Shown here piece by piece: positions 51,669 to 60,777 of a stretch of 64,000 nt of DNA. Source of the DNA: DATKQY01 sp035532475 (lineage in GTDB: Bacteria > Actinomycetota > Acidimicrobiia > Acidimicrobiales > Bog-793); contig DATKQY010000048.1 in NCBI GenBank assembly GCA_035532475.1, forward strand, positions 39,746-103,745, given 5' to 3'. Position numbers and translations under genes: made by a program. The first letter of the stretch is position 1, and each line of letters opens with the position of its first letter. The notes below the pieces were generated by a model. That model had not been told where the DNA came from. It saw only the letters and a program-made list of their open reading frames with translations, and did no database searches.

Positions 51669-52865
51669 GTGCGCCGGTCCGGGCGGCACCTCGCCGCCGA
51701 GGTGTCACCGCTCGAGGTCGAGTGCTGGGCCTCTCGTTACTGGGCGCTCTGCCGAGACCAGGAGCTGACGGGCGCCGACCCCGAGGAGCTCTTCGGCGTC
51801 GGGTCGATCGAGCAGGCGGCTGCGCTGCGCTCGCCCGAAGGGTTGGCCGTGCTCCGCGCCCTGGCGGCGGTCGCGCCGTCGCGCTATGCCGGTCGGGCCG
51901 GGGCCGAGGCCGATCGCCTCGCCAGCGCGGGCGTCGGCGAGCCGGCCTGGTCGGCGTTGCTCGGCCGGGCGCGAGCCACCGAGGCATGGCTCCTCCACGA
52001 CCCGCTCGACGACGACGACGCCTCGGTGCTCGTCGCGTTCGAAGCGCCGGGCAGCCAGACCGCCAGCATCCTCATCGACCACAACCTCGGCGGCATCGCG
52101 CGCGACGCGGCCGTCGTCGCCGCGGCGGTAGGCGAGGTCGTCCGCGCCATGCAGCGCGACGGCCGCTCCACCGTGCGTGGCTGTACGCGCATCGGTCTCG
52201 GCGAGGCGGCGGCCCGGTGGCGAGCAGCGCTCGGCCGGCTCGACGAGGTCCCCGATCCCCCCGTGAGCGCGGCGCTGCGCGAGCTGCGGGTGCTCCTCGA
52301 GGCGCGCCTGCGCGCGCTTCCTCCCGACGAGTCGGTCCCGCCCCGCGACGTGCCGGGCCAGCCCGCTCGCGAGCAGCTCGTGCTGGACTTCCTCCGAACC
52401 GACGAGGCGGCTGCGCTCGCGGCGGCAGCCGGCGCGTCGGCCGAAACGGTCGGACCGCTCGCGCGGGAGATCCTCGACTTCGGGCTCGACGCCGTGACGG
52501 GCACGCCGCTCCGCTTCAGCCCGTCGATGGTCGAGGCGTTCGTGCGCGACTGGCGATCCCCTTCGTCCGACACCGCCACGGCGTCGCGCGCGCTCCTTCC
52601 CGGGGTGCTCGCCGCGTGGATCCGCTTCGCTGGCCGGCGCCGGGCGCTGCCCGACGCCGCGGTGGCCGCCGCGCTGCGGGCGATCCCCGCCACGTCCGGG
52701 GTCGGCGGGGACGAGACCCACCCACCTACCCTCCCGGCTCCTGAGGGCCCCCGCGGCTCGCGCGATCGGGTCGCGCCGGCTGAGGACGAGGCGGCGGTGC
52801 ACGACCTGTTCCGGTCGCTCGAGGCGCCCGGCGATGCCGGACACCTCGTCGGCCAGGTGCAGTAG
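51669..52865 (+). CDS. Conserved protein of unknown function
   Basis: A 398-residue, Ala/Arg-rich, mostly helical soluble protein. I do not recognise a family. It resembles actinobacterial helical proteins with segments such as ILIDHNLGGIARDAAVVAAAV and EILDFGLDAVTGTPLRFSPSMVEAFVRDW in sequence. The annotated GTG at 51669 is probably not the true N-terminus. In-frame sequence upstream (DGLDEDDRHELADLLGGLV from about 51615) looks coding and reaches a run of nine G at 51568-51576, beyond which an ATG (51544) with good sequence is out of frame. It is followed by a small acidic protein gene. Confidence 0.6.
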   Translation: MRRSGRHLAAEVSPLEVECWASRYWALCRDQELTGADPEELFGVGSIEQAAALRSPEGLAVLRALAAVAPSRYAGRAGAEADRLASAGVGEPAWSALLGRARATEAWLLHDPLDDDDASVLVAFEAPGSQTASILIDHNLGGIARDAAVVAAAVGEVVRAMQRDGRSTVRGCTRIGLGEAAARWRAALGRLDEVPDPPVSAALRELRVLLEARLRALPPDESVPPRDVPGQPAREQLVLDFLRTDEAAALAAAAGASAETVGPLAREILDFGLDAVTGTPLRFSPSMVEAFVRDWRSPSSDTATASRALLPGVLAAWIRFAGRRRALPDAAVAAALRAIPATSGVGGDETHPPTLPAPEGPRGSRDRVAPAEDEAAVHDLFRSLEAPGDAGHLVGQVQ

Positions 52866-52954
52866 CCGCACGTCGGTACCTTCCGCTCTTCCCCCGGCGA
52901 CACCGGCGACGGAGACTGTGGCGCGGCACCGCCAGGAGAGGAGGCCTCGGGGAG

Positions 52955-53245
52955 ATGTCCGACAGCGACGAATTCCGGCCCGAAGACGTCGGAGGGGTCG
53001 CGCCTTCCGTCGAGGTGCGCGTCTACCGCGCCGGCCACCTCATCGAGCGGGTGCTCTGCGAACCGGGCGCCGAGGCGGAGGCGGTCGTCGACCGCTGGGC
53101 CGAGTACGAGGACGTGGAGTGCGTGGTGGAGGACGTCTCCGGTGCCCACTCGCCCGAGGACATCCTCGCCCCCGAGGCCGACGAGGCGGAGCTGGAGGAG
53201 GCGTACCCGGCGACCGAGGGCGAGCAACGGTCGCGCTACGACTGA
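52955..53245 (+). CDS. Small acidic conserved protein
   Basis: A 96-residue strongly acidic protein (EVRVYRAGHLIERVLCEPGA, then EAVVDRWAEYEDVECVVED, then the Glu/Asp-rich tail). The ribosome site GGAGAGGAGG precedes the ATG. It may be a small protein-protein interaction factor; no family was recognised. It lies 89 bases behind the 398-residue unknown gene and could be in the same transcript. Confidence 0.6.
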   Translation: MSDSDEFRPEDVGGVAPSVEVRVYRAGHLIERVLCEPGAEAEAVVDRWAEYEDVECVVEDVSGAHSPEDILAPEADEAELEEAYPATEGEQRSRYD

Positions 53246-53276
53246 GCGCCCGCGCGAGGCCGAGCCGACGAGCCGT

Positions 53277-53678
53277 TCAGCGCGAGAAGCGCCGACCGGT
53301 CACCACCTGCGGGTCGATGCGCACGAGGTGGTCGGCGTCCGCGCCAACCGCCCAGGACTCAAGGGCCGTGCCGTCGACGCCCGCACGCTCCTCGGGGGTG
53401 TCGAGGGTACGCGCCACGCCCTGCACGAGCACGCTCCAGCCGGAGCGGCCGTCGGAGGCGTAGTCGTCGACCTCGAAGGCGACGACGGTGCCGGCGGCTG
53501 CGGCGGCGAGCTTCGTGCCCGCCGCGGTCCGGAACACGATCCCGTCGTCGAAGACGACGAAGTTCACCGGGAGGATGACCGGGAGCGCTGCCGAGCTCAC
53601 CCCGATCCGACCGACCGCAGCGGTCCCGAGCAGCCGCAGGCACTCCTCGCGTACCAGTGACTCGATCTGTGGCGCCAT
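53277..53678 (-). CDS. Pyridoxamine 5'-phosphate oxidase-family (PPOX) protein
   Basis: A 133-residue split-barrel flavin/F420-binding family protein. The blocks are RLLGTAAVGRIGVSSAALPVILPVNFVVFDDG (conserved barrel core, listed in sections), then VFRTAAGTKLAAAAAG and VAFEVDDYASDGRSGWSVLVQGVARTL. It is close to small PPOX proteins that bind flavin or F420. The substrate is unknown. It is convergent with the acidic-protein gene. Confidence 0.85.
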   Translation of the reverse strand: MAPQIESLVREECLRLLGTAAVGRIGVSSAALPVILPVNFVVFDDGIVFRTAAGTKLAAAAAGTVVAFEVDDYASDGRSGWSVLVQGVARTLDTPEERAGVDGTALESWAVGADADHLVRIDPQVVTGRRFSR

Positions 53679-53999
53679 CGGGCAACCCTGGACGGCCGGA
53701 CGCGCTCGCGCTAGGGGCGAAGGTCCCTGTTTGGCTGCCCGTCAGGGCCGTGGTGAGGTACGCCGCGTGTCGGATCGGCACGGCCGCGCCTCCGGGCCGG
53801 CGCCGCGCCGCCTCGGGCGCGGAGCAACCCCGGCACGGGCAGGTGCCGGGGTCGCCCGCCGGATCTACGACCCGGCGCGGCCGAAGGTTCGCACAGCCGG
53901 CGCGATCGCGTGCCGCGGACGCGGCGCACGCCCCCGTCCCCGGCTCCGACCGGGGACGGGGCGGCACTCGCCCTCAGGGGACCTCGGGACCGCCGGTGC
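53679..53999. other. Intergenic stretch
   Basis: 321 bases between the PPOX and LivH-LivK chimera genes. No gene, repeat or RNA was recognised. Confidence 0.4.
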
Positions 54000-55154
54000 T
54001 CAGAGCGAGGCGGGCTTGCAGGAGTTGACGCACTGCCACGCGCCGTTCTTCAACACGACGAAGTACGTGGCACGCACCGGGCGCCCCCAGGTGAAGGGGG
54101 GAGCCAGGCCGTCGGTGCTCACGTTGTGGAGCGAGCGCAGCGCGGCAGCGACGGTGGACCGGGTGTAGCTGCCACCCTTGATCGACTTCAGCGCGTCGAT
54201 CATGAGCTTGGCCTCCACGTAGCCGCCTTCCGACGTCCCGTCGATGGTGACCTGGTGCGACGTTATCGTCGCCTTGAACTCTTTGAGGCCGGGGTACCGG
54301 CTGGCGGGGAGCGTGAAGGGCAGGTAGTCGGTGGACACCGACAGGCCGTTGTAGACCGGATCCTTCAGGTAGCTCGCTAGGCCCGCCGTGTAGGCGAAGG
54401 AGAGAGTCGAGAAGACGACCTTCCCCAACAGGTGCTGCTGGTTGGCGACCTGGAGGATCGATTCGACCGTCGAGGGCTCGCCGATGAAGAAGAACGCCTT
54501 GCAGCCGCTGTTGGCGAGCTGTGACACGATCGACGTCAGATCCGGCGCTCCGGTGATGTTGTCGAAGATGCTCTTGTAGATCTTGTCGCCGGTTACCTGC
54601 GTGAACTCACGCTCGGCCTGCCTCGTCGTGACATTGCTCATGAGCGCGATGGCGAGGATCGTGTTGCTCGGGAGGTAGACGGTCGACAGATTCACCTCGC
54701 CCTGGCTGGGCAACTCGGGGAAGTTGTGGGAGCTGTTGCCGAAGATCTTCAGCGCGGCGATGCTGAGGCTCACCTGCAGCGCGATGGTGACGGCCGAGCG
54801 GATGAGGACGGTCTTGTCGCCGAACCACCGGGCGAAGCCGACGCCGATGAGCGCACCGCCCGCGGTGCTCACCAGGAACCCGATGACGACGGCGAGCCCG
54901 ATCGGCATCGTGCCGTCCGAGGTCCACACCGCGACGAGGGTTGCCCCGAAGACCCCGACGGCACCGAGCGTGAAACTCACGACGCCGGCCATGCGGTACG
55001 GCAGGACGAGGCAGACGCCGACGAGCGCAAAGGCGGCTCCGGCGGGGAGGCCGGCCACGGCGCTGCTCGGCAGCCCGGGCCACGCGCCTAGGAGCACCGC
55101 GTCACCTTGTCGCTCCCGCGACGGCGCAGCCGTCGTCGTTCGGCACCGCGACAT
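54000..55154 (-). pseudogene. Chimeric branched-chain amino acid permease (LivH-like) / binding-protein (LivK-like) gene
   Basis: One continuous 384-residue frame joins two unrelated pieces. Residues about 20-175 are the N-terminal half of a LivH-type permease (LPAGAAFALVGVCLVLPYRMAGVVSFT, in pieces, and IALQVSLSIAALKIFGNSSHNFPELP). From about residue 176 it becomes the C-terminal half of a LivK-type binding protein (TSIVSQLANSGCKAFFFIGEP, then SEGGYVEAKLMIDALKSIKGG, ending near the C-terminus). The permease half lacks its later helices and EAA loop, and the binding part lacks its N-terminal lobe and signal. It is best read as an in-frame deletion relic of a liv operon. A novel fusion or an assembly join cannot be excluded. 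Its start may be a GTG near 55097. Confidence 0.7.
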
Positions 55155-55490
55155 CCCCGGTGCCTCCGCGCAGCCACCGTGGCGCCGTCGCTCCCCCGGC
55201 CCTGTGATCCGGGAGCGCCACCTGGTAGGACGATCTGATACTAAATGCTATATGCCTTGTGCACAAGACGGGCGTCCACCCGGATGTCGGGTCCCGGACG
55301 CTACGGCCCGCTCCCTCGACGGCAACAGGGGGCCGCGTACGCACCGCTCAGCACCGGTGACGGTGCAGAGCGGCAGACGTTCATGTATGTTTAACCTATA
55401 CGATTTCTCGGCCCACGGCTGCGAGCTGCGGTCGGAGCGCCGAGGATGCGCTGTGCCCGCCAGGGATCGACGACCGTTGGAGTGGCCCAC
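55155..55490. other. Divergent intergenic region with AT-rich promoter patches
   Basis: 336 bases. An AT-rich patch at 55232-55255 (ACTAAATGCTATATG) and another at 55380-55402 (TGTATGTTTAACCTATACG) look like promoters for the divergent genes. A 12-bp perfect palindrome lies at 55256-55267. Confidence 0.5.
55256..55267. promoter_or_regulatory. GntR/FadR-type operator candidate
   Basis: CTTGTGCACAAG, a perfect 12-bp palindrome with the GT-N2-AC core of many GntR/FadR-type sites, directly behind a TATATG -10-like patch upstream of the LivH-LivK chimera. No GntR gene is in the window. Confidence 0.4.
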
Positions 55491-56183
55491 ATGTCCGAGA
55501 ACATCCACCTCGTGTTCAGCACGCCTCCGGCCGAGATCGGCGACGAGCAGTACAACCAGTGGTACGACGCCCATCTGGGCGAGATCCTCGTCGTCCCCGG
55601 GTTCAGCGCCGCGCGGCGCTACGGCCTGCAACCGGTGAACGGCACGGCCACCCCGACGGAGTTCCGCTTCCTCTCGATGTACGAGATCGAGGGGGACATC
55701 CCCGAGATCATGGAGGCGCTCCGCAAGGAGGGCACCTCGGGCAACATGCAGCTGCCCGAATGGTTCCGCGGGATCTCCTTCGCCTCGTGGAACTGCGTGC
55801 AGCTCGGCAACTCCCACGGCAAGGACGTCGTGATGCCCGACCACCCCTATCTCGTGTTCAGCACGCCGCCGCCGGAGCTCTCCTTCGACGACTACAGCGA
55901 GTGGTACGGGGTGCACCTGGAGGAGAACGTCGCGAACTCCCCGCTGCTGCGCCGGGGCTGGCGCTTCCGGCTCGAGCCCGCCGGGCCCTCCCCCGACGCC
56001 TACCGCGACGGGCCGGCGCACCTCGCCATGTACGAGCTCGAGGGCGACGTCGAGGACATGCGCTCGGGGCTCCACAAGAAGATCGAAGCCGGGGGCATCG
56101 TCCTTCCGGACTGGTTCGCGGGCATCCGCTTCGCGAGCCTCGACGCCAAGGCCCTCGGCGGCCGGGTGGCGAAGCAGGGCTGA
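55491..56183 (+). CDS. Duplicated ferredoxin-like-fold (DUF4286-like) protein
   Basis: A 230-residue protein made of two similar halves of about 105 residues. The first starts IHLVFSTPPAEIGDEQYNQWYDAHLGE and the second YLVFSTPPPELSFDDYSEWYGVHLEE; both later carry an FR-(F/L)-x-MYE-(L/I)-EGD block. The WYD-x-HL motif is that of small dimeric alpha-beta barrel proteins (DUF4286/EthD-like), here joined in one chain to make an internal pseudodimer. The reaction is unknown. The ATG at 55491 starts the first repeat. Confidence 0.78.
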   Translation: MSENIHLVFSTPPAEIGDEQYNQWYDAHLGEILVVPGFSAARRYGLQPVNGTATPTEFRFLSMYEIEGDIPEIMEALRKEGTSGNMQLPEWFRGISFASWNCVQLGNSHGKDVVMPDHPYLVFSTPPPELSFDDYSEWYGVHLEENVANSPLLRRGWRFRLEPAGPSPDAYRDGPAHLAMYELEGDVEDMRSGLHKKIEAGGIVLPDWFAGIRFASLDAKALGGRVAKQG

Positions 56184-56205
56184 GACCGCATCGCCGCGGT
56201 GCCGA

Positions 56206-56223
56206 CCGGGCGGCAGCGCCCGG
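56206..56223. terminator. Candidate hairpin terminator
   Basis: CCGGGC (56206-56211) pairs with GCCCGG (56218-56223) around a six-base loop, 22 bases after the stop of the duplicated-fold gene and before the ABC-2 exporter operon. There is no T-run. Confidence 0.35.
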
Positions 56224-56326
56224 CTCCTCGGCCGGGTGAGGGCACGGGGGCGTTGGACCTTCGCCCCTAGCGCTCGTGACGGCGGTGAACCAGCATCGTC
56301 CGGGAGCCGGCTCGGGAGGTGCGCCG

Positions 56327-57250
56327 ATGGACGTGGTCGTCCGGTCGAACAGCTTGGTCAAGGACTACGGACGCCACCGGGCCCTCGATGGGATCGACCT
56401 CGCCATCGAGCGGGGCGAGGTGTTCGGCTACCTCGGGCCGAACGGAGCGGGCAAGACCACGACGTTGCGCCTCCTCGTCGGCCTCCTCCGGCCGACCTCC
56501 GGCACCGCGACGGCGTTCGGCCTCGACTGCTGGAGCGACAGCCTCGCGGTGCGGGCGCGTACTGGTTACCTCCCCGGCGACGTCGACCTCTACCCGAAGA
56601 TGACGGGCGAGGACGTCCTCGGCTACTTCATGGCACTGCGCGGCCTCACCGACTGGCGCTCGCCCCGGGCCCTCGCCGAGCGCCTCGACCTCGACCTCCG
56701 TCGGCCCACCCGCGCGCTATCGCGCGGCAACAAGCAGAAGCTCGGGATCGTCCAGGCCCTGATGGGCGAGCCCGAGCTCCTGCTGCTCGACGAGCCGACC
56801 TCCGGTCTCGATCCCCTCGTGCAGACCGAGTTCCATCGTCTCGTCCGTGACGCCGCGTCGCGCGGGTGCACGGTCGTGCTCTCCTCGCACGTCCTGAGCG
56901 AGGTCCAGCAGCTCGCCGACCGGGTGGGGATCGTCCGCGCCGGGCATCTCGTCGCCGTCGAGTCGCTCGAGGCGTTGCGCGAGAAATCGATCCACCGGGT
57001 CGAGGCCCGCTTCTCCGGGATCGCCGACCGTTCGAGGTTCGCGGCGCTGCCCGGGCTCCGCGACCTCGTCGTCGAGCCCGGCGTGCTGCGGTGCCGGCTC
57101 CCGGCGGCGGGCCTCGACAGCCTCGTGAAGGTGCTCGCCACGCTCCACCTCGACGACGTCAGCATCGTCGAGGGCGACCTCGAGGAGCTGTTCCTCACGT
57201 TCTACGAAGGGAGCGACGACGGTGCACGTGCTGGCCAGATCCCTGCGTGA
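56327..57250 (+). CDS. ABC-2 exporter ATP-binding protein
   Basis: A 307-residue ATPase. It has Walker A GYLGPNGAGKTTTLRLLVGL, the Q-loop region YLPGDVDLYPKMTGEDVLGYF, the signature ALSRGNKQKLGIVQALMGEP, Walker B LLLLDEPTSGLDPLVQTEF and the H-loop VVLSSHVLSEVQQLADRVG. The C-terminal tail (VEARFSGIADRSRFAAL) is the DrrA-like regulatory domain. The ATG at 56327 follows GGGAGG. It overlaps the permease gene by 29 bases. The substrate is unknown. Confidence 0.92.
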   Translation: MDVVVRSNSLVKDYGRHRALDGIDLAIERGEVFGYLGPNGAGKTTTLRLLVGLLRPTSGTATAFGLDCWSDSLAVRARTGYLPGDVDLYPKMTGEDVLGYFMALRGLTDWRSPRALAERLDLDLRRPTRALSRGNKQKLGIVQALMGEPELLLLDEPTSGLDPLVQTEFHRLVRDAASRGCTVVLSSHVLSEVQQLADRVGIVRAGHLVAVESLEALREKSIHRVEARFSGIADRSRFAALPGLRDLVVEPGVLRCRLPAAGLDSLVKVLATLHLDDVSIVEGDLEELFLTFYEGSDDGARAGQIPA

Positions 57251-58022
57251 CCAGCGCCGGGCGATCGCCGTGTGGGTCCTCTCCCTCGCCGCGCTCGTCG
57301 GCATGTACGCCGGCATCTTCCCGAGCCTGCGGGGCAGCTCGGCGTACGCCAAGGTGTTCGAGCACATGCCGGAGGGCTACCGCGCGCTCTTCGGCCTCAC
57401 CGGAGGGTCGGACATCACGAGCGCCGCCGGCTACCTCAACACCGAGCTGCTCAGCTTCATGGCGCCGCTCCTCGTCCTCGCCTACGCGATCGGGGCGGGC
57501 GCCAACGCGATCGCCGGCGAGGAGGACCGCGGGACGCTCGAGATCCTGCTCGCCAACCCCGTGCGCCGCACCCGGATCGCCCTCGAGAAGTTCGGGGCGC
57601 TCGCCGCGGGGACCGTCGTGCTCTGCGGTGCGCTCTTCGCCGCCGTGCAGCTGGAGGGCCGCGCCACCGGCCTCGACGTGACGGTCGGCGGGAGCGCCGC
57701 GGCATTCGGCCAGCTCGCGCTCCTCGGGATCGAGTACGGGGCGCTCGCCCTGCTCGTCGGCGCCGCGACCGGCCACCTCACCGCGAGCCGCGCCGTCCCG
57801 GCGCTCCTCGCCGTCGCCGCCTACCTCCTGAACGGCCTCGCGCTGCTCTCCGACGCGCTGAAGCCCCTGCGCAAGCTCTCTCCCTTCTACCAGTACATCG
57901 GGCACGACCCACTGCACAACGGCACCGACGCGGTGTCGATCGTCGTCAGCGCCGCTTCGATCGCGGTGCTCGTCGGCCTCGCCCTGGTCGCCTTCAACCG
58001 CCGCGACGTCAACGCGCGCTGA
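57222..58022 (+). CDS. ABC-2 exporter permease
   Basis: A 266-residue membrane protein with six helices. It begins MHVLARSLRDQRRAIAVWVL and has the typical AIAGEEDRGTLEILLANPVRRTRI cytoplasmic loop of ABC-2 permeases. The GTG start at 57222 lies inside the ATPase gene, so translation is coupled. It forms the membrane half of the exporter. Confidence 0.9.
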   Translation: MHVLARSLRDQRRAIAVWVLSLAALVGMYAGIFPSLRGSSAYAKVFEHMPEGYRALFGLTGGSDITSAAGYLNTELLSFMAPLLVLAYAIGAGANAIAGEEDRGTLEILLANPVRRTRIALEKFGALAAGTVVLCGALFAAVQLEGRATGLDVTVGGSAAAFGQLALLGIEYGALALLVGAATGHLTASRAVPALLAVAAYLLNGLALLSDALKPLRKLSPFYQYIGHDPLHNGTDAVSIVVSAASIAVLVGLALVAFNRRDVNAR

Positions 58023-58179
58023 GGCGTGAGCGACCGAGCGGAGCTCGGACCGACGCTTCCGTGTTTCGCCCGCTCGACCGCAGCTCGTTGCATCGGAGCG
58101 AGAAGACGCGGATCAACGCGCCGAGCAGCTCCAGCCGGGGCGAGGACGACGCGCCGGAGCGGCCCGGGCCGCTCGTAGA

Positions 58180-58362
58180 GTGACGAGCATGGCCCACAGC
58201 CCCCCGGGCGACGACGCAGACCAGGGCCGAGATCGGGTCGACGAGCTGCAGGGCGAGATCGAGCGCCTGCACGCCCGGGTGGCTCGGCTGGAAGCGGAGA
58301 AGGCCGCGCTCCTCCGGGCGGCCGCAAGGCGCGACTACGAGCGCCCACCGCACTACCAGTAG
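58180..58362 (+). CDS. Small coiled-coil protein
   Basis: A 60-residue, highly charged protein (DELQGEIERLHARVARLEAEK, a leucine-zipper-like heptad stretch). The GTG at 58180 or the ATG at 58189 could start it. No family was recognised. It could be a small structural or regulatory peptide, or a chance frame. Confidence 0.4.
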   Translation: MTSMAHSPPGDDADQGRDRVDELQGEIERLHARVARLEAEKAALLRAAARRDYERPPHYQ

Positions 58363-58678
58363 CTCGCCCGCCGCGGCGTTGGAGGCCGAACCGAGGCTCC
58401 CGCCCGCGGTCGGCGACCCGCACGGCCGTCGCCGACGAGATCCTCGTTCGCGAACGGGGCCGACACCGTTCTCGACGATGGTCGCTCGTGGGCGAGGTGC
58501 CGTGCTCGGTCACGACGTCGCCGGACGGCCCGCGCGGCGACGTGTCCTCGTCGACCGAGCAGCTCGAGCCCGCTCCTTGCCTGCACGGCGGCGCGCTCGT
58601 TCAACGTTGACGCCCGGATGCCCGCCTCTTAGCCTCGGCTCCGTCACGCATCTGTGCATCGAGCGGGAAGGACCAGGC
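58363..58678. other. Intergenic stretch
   Basis: 316 bases before the esterase gene. No supported gene or RNA was found. The esterase ribosome site (GGAAGGA) lies at its right end. Confidence 0.4.
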
Positions 58679-59716
58679 ATGAGGCGCCGCCACGACGGGC
58701 CACCGGAGGCTGACGCGGGCGCCCCAGCCCGCTCGACCAGCGCGAAGAGCGCCCCGGCGGGCCTCGACCCCGACGCCGCGCGCCTCCTCCGCGAGGTCGG
58801 TCCCGAGTTCGCGCTGCCCCCCGGCTTGGCGAGCGACCCTGCAGTCGCCACGGCCTATCTCGCCAGGCGTCGGGCACCGGTCGCCCGACGGGTGCCGCCC
58901 GAGACGGTCGGCGAGGTGGCCGACCGGGTCGTGCCCGGAGGCCCGCCGGTGCGCACCTACCTGCCTGCCGGTGGCGACGGGGGCAGGCTCCTCGTCTTCC
59001 TGCACGGCGGCGGCTGGGTCGCCGGCGACATCGACTCGAGTGACGCGATCTGCCGGCGCCTGGCGAACCTGACCCGCTCGACGGTCGTGAACGTCGAGTA
59101 CCGCCTCGCCCCCGAGCACCCCTTCCCCGCCGCCTTCGACGACTGCGTGGCGGCGACGGCGTGGGCGGCCGCCCACGCCGTCGAGCTGGGTGCCGATCCC
59201 GCGAGGCTCGTGGTTGCCGGCAGCAGCGCCGGCGGGAACCTCGCGGCGGCGGTGGCGCTGGCCAGCCGCGAGCCCGGCGCTGCTGCCGTCGCGCTCCAGC
59301 TGCTCATCTGCCCGGCGCTCGACCCGCGTATGGGCGCCGATTCCTACGCGCACCACGGCGAGGGCTACCTGCTCGAGCGGGACCAGATGGAGTGGTTCTG
59401 GGCGCAGTACCTCCGCGAGAGCCCCGACCGGACGAACGGCTACGCCGCGCCCGCGCTGATGGAGGACCTGGCGGGCGCTCCCCCGGCGGTCGTCGTCACC
59501 GCAGAGTTCGATCCGCTTCGTGACGAGGGGGAGGCGTACGCGCGCCGCCTCGCCGCTGCTGGCGTCGCCGTCGAGGTGCTGCGCTTAGAAGGCCAGGTCC
59601 ACGGCTTCGTCACCATGCTGCAAGGGACGCCGGGCCACACCCGGGCGCTGGCGCGGATCGCCGCGGCACTCGACCGGCTCTCCGCGCCCCGCGCTGAGTC
59701 ACCAGCGCGCCGGTGA
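58679..59716 (+). CDS. Alpha/beta hydrolase, hormone-sensitive-lipase (HSL) type esterase
   Basis: A 345-residue esterase. The oxyanion-hole motif is VFLHGGGWVAGD, the nucleophile elbow is VVAGSSAGGNLAAAVALA (Ser in GSSAG), and the acid/base region is VVVTAEFDPLRDEGEAYARRL with His in QVHGFVTML. HSL-type enzymes hydrolyse short-chain esters. The first 45 residues are polar and variable. The ATG at 58679 follows GGAAGGA. Confidence 0.92.
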   Translation: MRRRHDGPPEADAGAPARSTSAKSAPAGLDPDAARLLREVGPEFALPPGLASDPAVATAYLARRRAPVARRVPPETVGEVADRVVPGGPPVRTYLPAGGDGGRLLVFLHGGGWVAGDIDSSDAICRRLANLTRSTVVNVEYRLAPEHPFPAAFDDCVAATAWAAAHAVELGADPARLVVAGSSAGGNLAAAVALASREPGAAAVALQLLICPALDPRMGADSYAHHGEGYLLERDQMEWFWAQYLRESPDRTNGYAAPALMEDLAGAPPAVVVTAEFDPLRDEGEAYARRLAAAGVAVEVLRLEGQVHGFVTMLQGTPGHTRALARIAAALDRLSAPRAESPARR

Positions 59717-59901
59717 CGGATCCGCCGACGCCAGGCGGGCCGGCACGCGCCGGTCAGCGGGGCAGGGTCGGCCGAGGCGCACCCCCGGGACGAGGTCGTC
59801 GCCGGACGGCCCTGCTCCCGGCGAGCCGTCACCGCACCGACGGGGCGCGCCCGGCTCGGCCACCACGGCTCGAGACGACGGCTCGCCGGAGGCCATGACC
59901 G

Positions 59902-60777
59902 GTGGACGCGTTCGACCTCGACGCCTACTTCTGCCGCATCGGCTATCGCGGTGCCACCCGCCCTGACCTCGCGACGCTGAACGGCCTCGTGTACCACCAC
60001 GCGCGGGCGATCCCGTTCGAGAACCTCGACCAGCTGGTCGGCAGGCCCGTCGAGCTCGATGCCGAAGCCCTGCAGCGCAAGCTGGTCGCCGGCGGCCGGG
60101 GCGGCTACTGCTACGAGCACAACCTGCTGTTGCGCCATGCGCTGACGCGCCTCGGCTTCGTGACGTCGGGGCTGGCCGCGCGGGTGCAGTGGGGCCGAGC
60201 CGCGTCGGCTCCGCCGCCCGGTCGCACCCACATGGCGTTGCGCGTTGAGCTCGACGAGGGCCCGTACCTCGCCGATGTCGGCTTCGGTGGCCTGACCTTG
60301 ACCGCGGCGCTGCGCCTGGAGCCGGAGGTCGTCCAGTCGACCCCGCACGACCGGCTCCGTCTGCGCCCGAGGGGGCCGGAGCTCGACCTGCAGACGCTCC
60401 TCCGGAACGAGTGGAGCACCTTGTACACCCTCGACATGTCCGAGGCGACCCTCGCCGACTACGAGATCGCCAACTGGTACCTGACGACGCACCCCGGGTC
60501 GCGCTTCTTGCACGAGCTCATGGTCGCTCGCGCCGGCGACGACCACCGTTTGACGCTGCACGATCGCGTGCTACGGGTCCACGGCACGGACGGCGCGACG
60601 CGTGTCCGGGAGCTTCTCGGCGCGAGCGACGTCATCAGGGTGCTCGAGAACGAGTTCGGGCTCGACCTCAGGGGAATGGACGACCTGGAATCGGCGCTCG
60701 AGCTCCGGCTGTCTCCGCCGGGCGCGAGCTATGACGCTCCCGGAGGCACGGAGCGGACCCGGCCCCAGCGGAAGTAG
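59902..60777 (+). CDS. nat: Arylamine N-acetyltransferase
   Basis: A 291-residue enzyme transferring acetyl (or acyl) groups from CoA to arylamines. The catalytic triad is Cys70 in RGGYCYEHN, His110 in RTHMAL and Asp125 in LADVGFGG, which matches the family positions. The typical IPFENLDQLVGRPVELD segment is at about residues 36-52. The GTG start at 59902 gives the normal family length. The 3' end overlaps the convergent PLDc_N-like gene by 49 bases. Confidence 0.93.
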   Translation: MDAFDLDAYFCRIGYRGATRPDLATLNGLVYHHARAIPFENLDQLVGRPVELDAEALQRKLVAGGRGGYCYEHNLLLRHALTRLGFVTSGLAARVQWGRAASAPPPGRTHMALRVELDEGPYLADVGFGGLTLTAALRLEPEVVQSTPHDRLRLRPRGPELDLQTLLRNEWSTLYTLDMSEATLADYEIANWYLTTHPGSRFLHELMVARAGDDHRLTLHDRVLRVHGTDGATRVRELLGASDVIRVLENEFGLDLRGMDDLESALELRLSPPGASYDAPGGTERTRPQRK

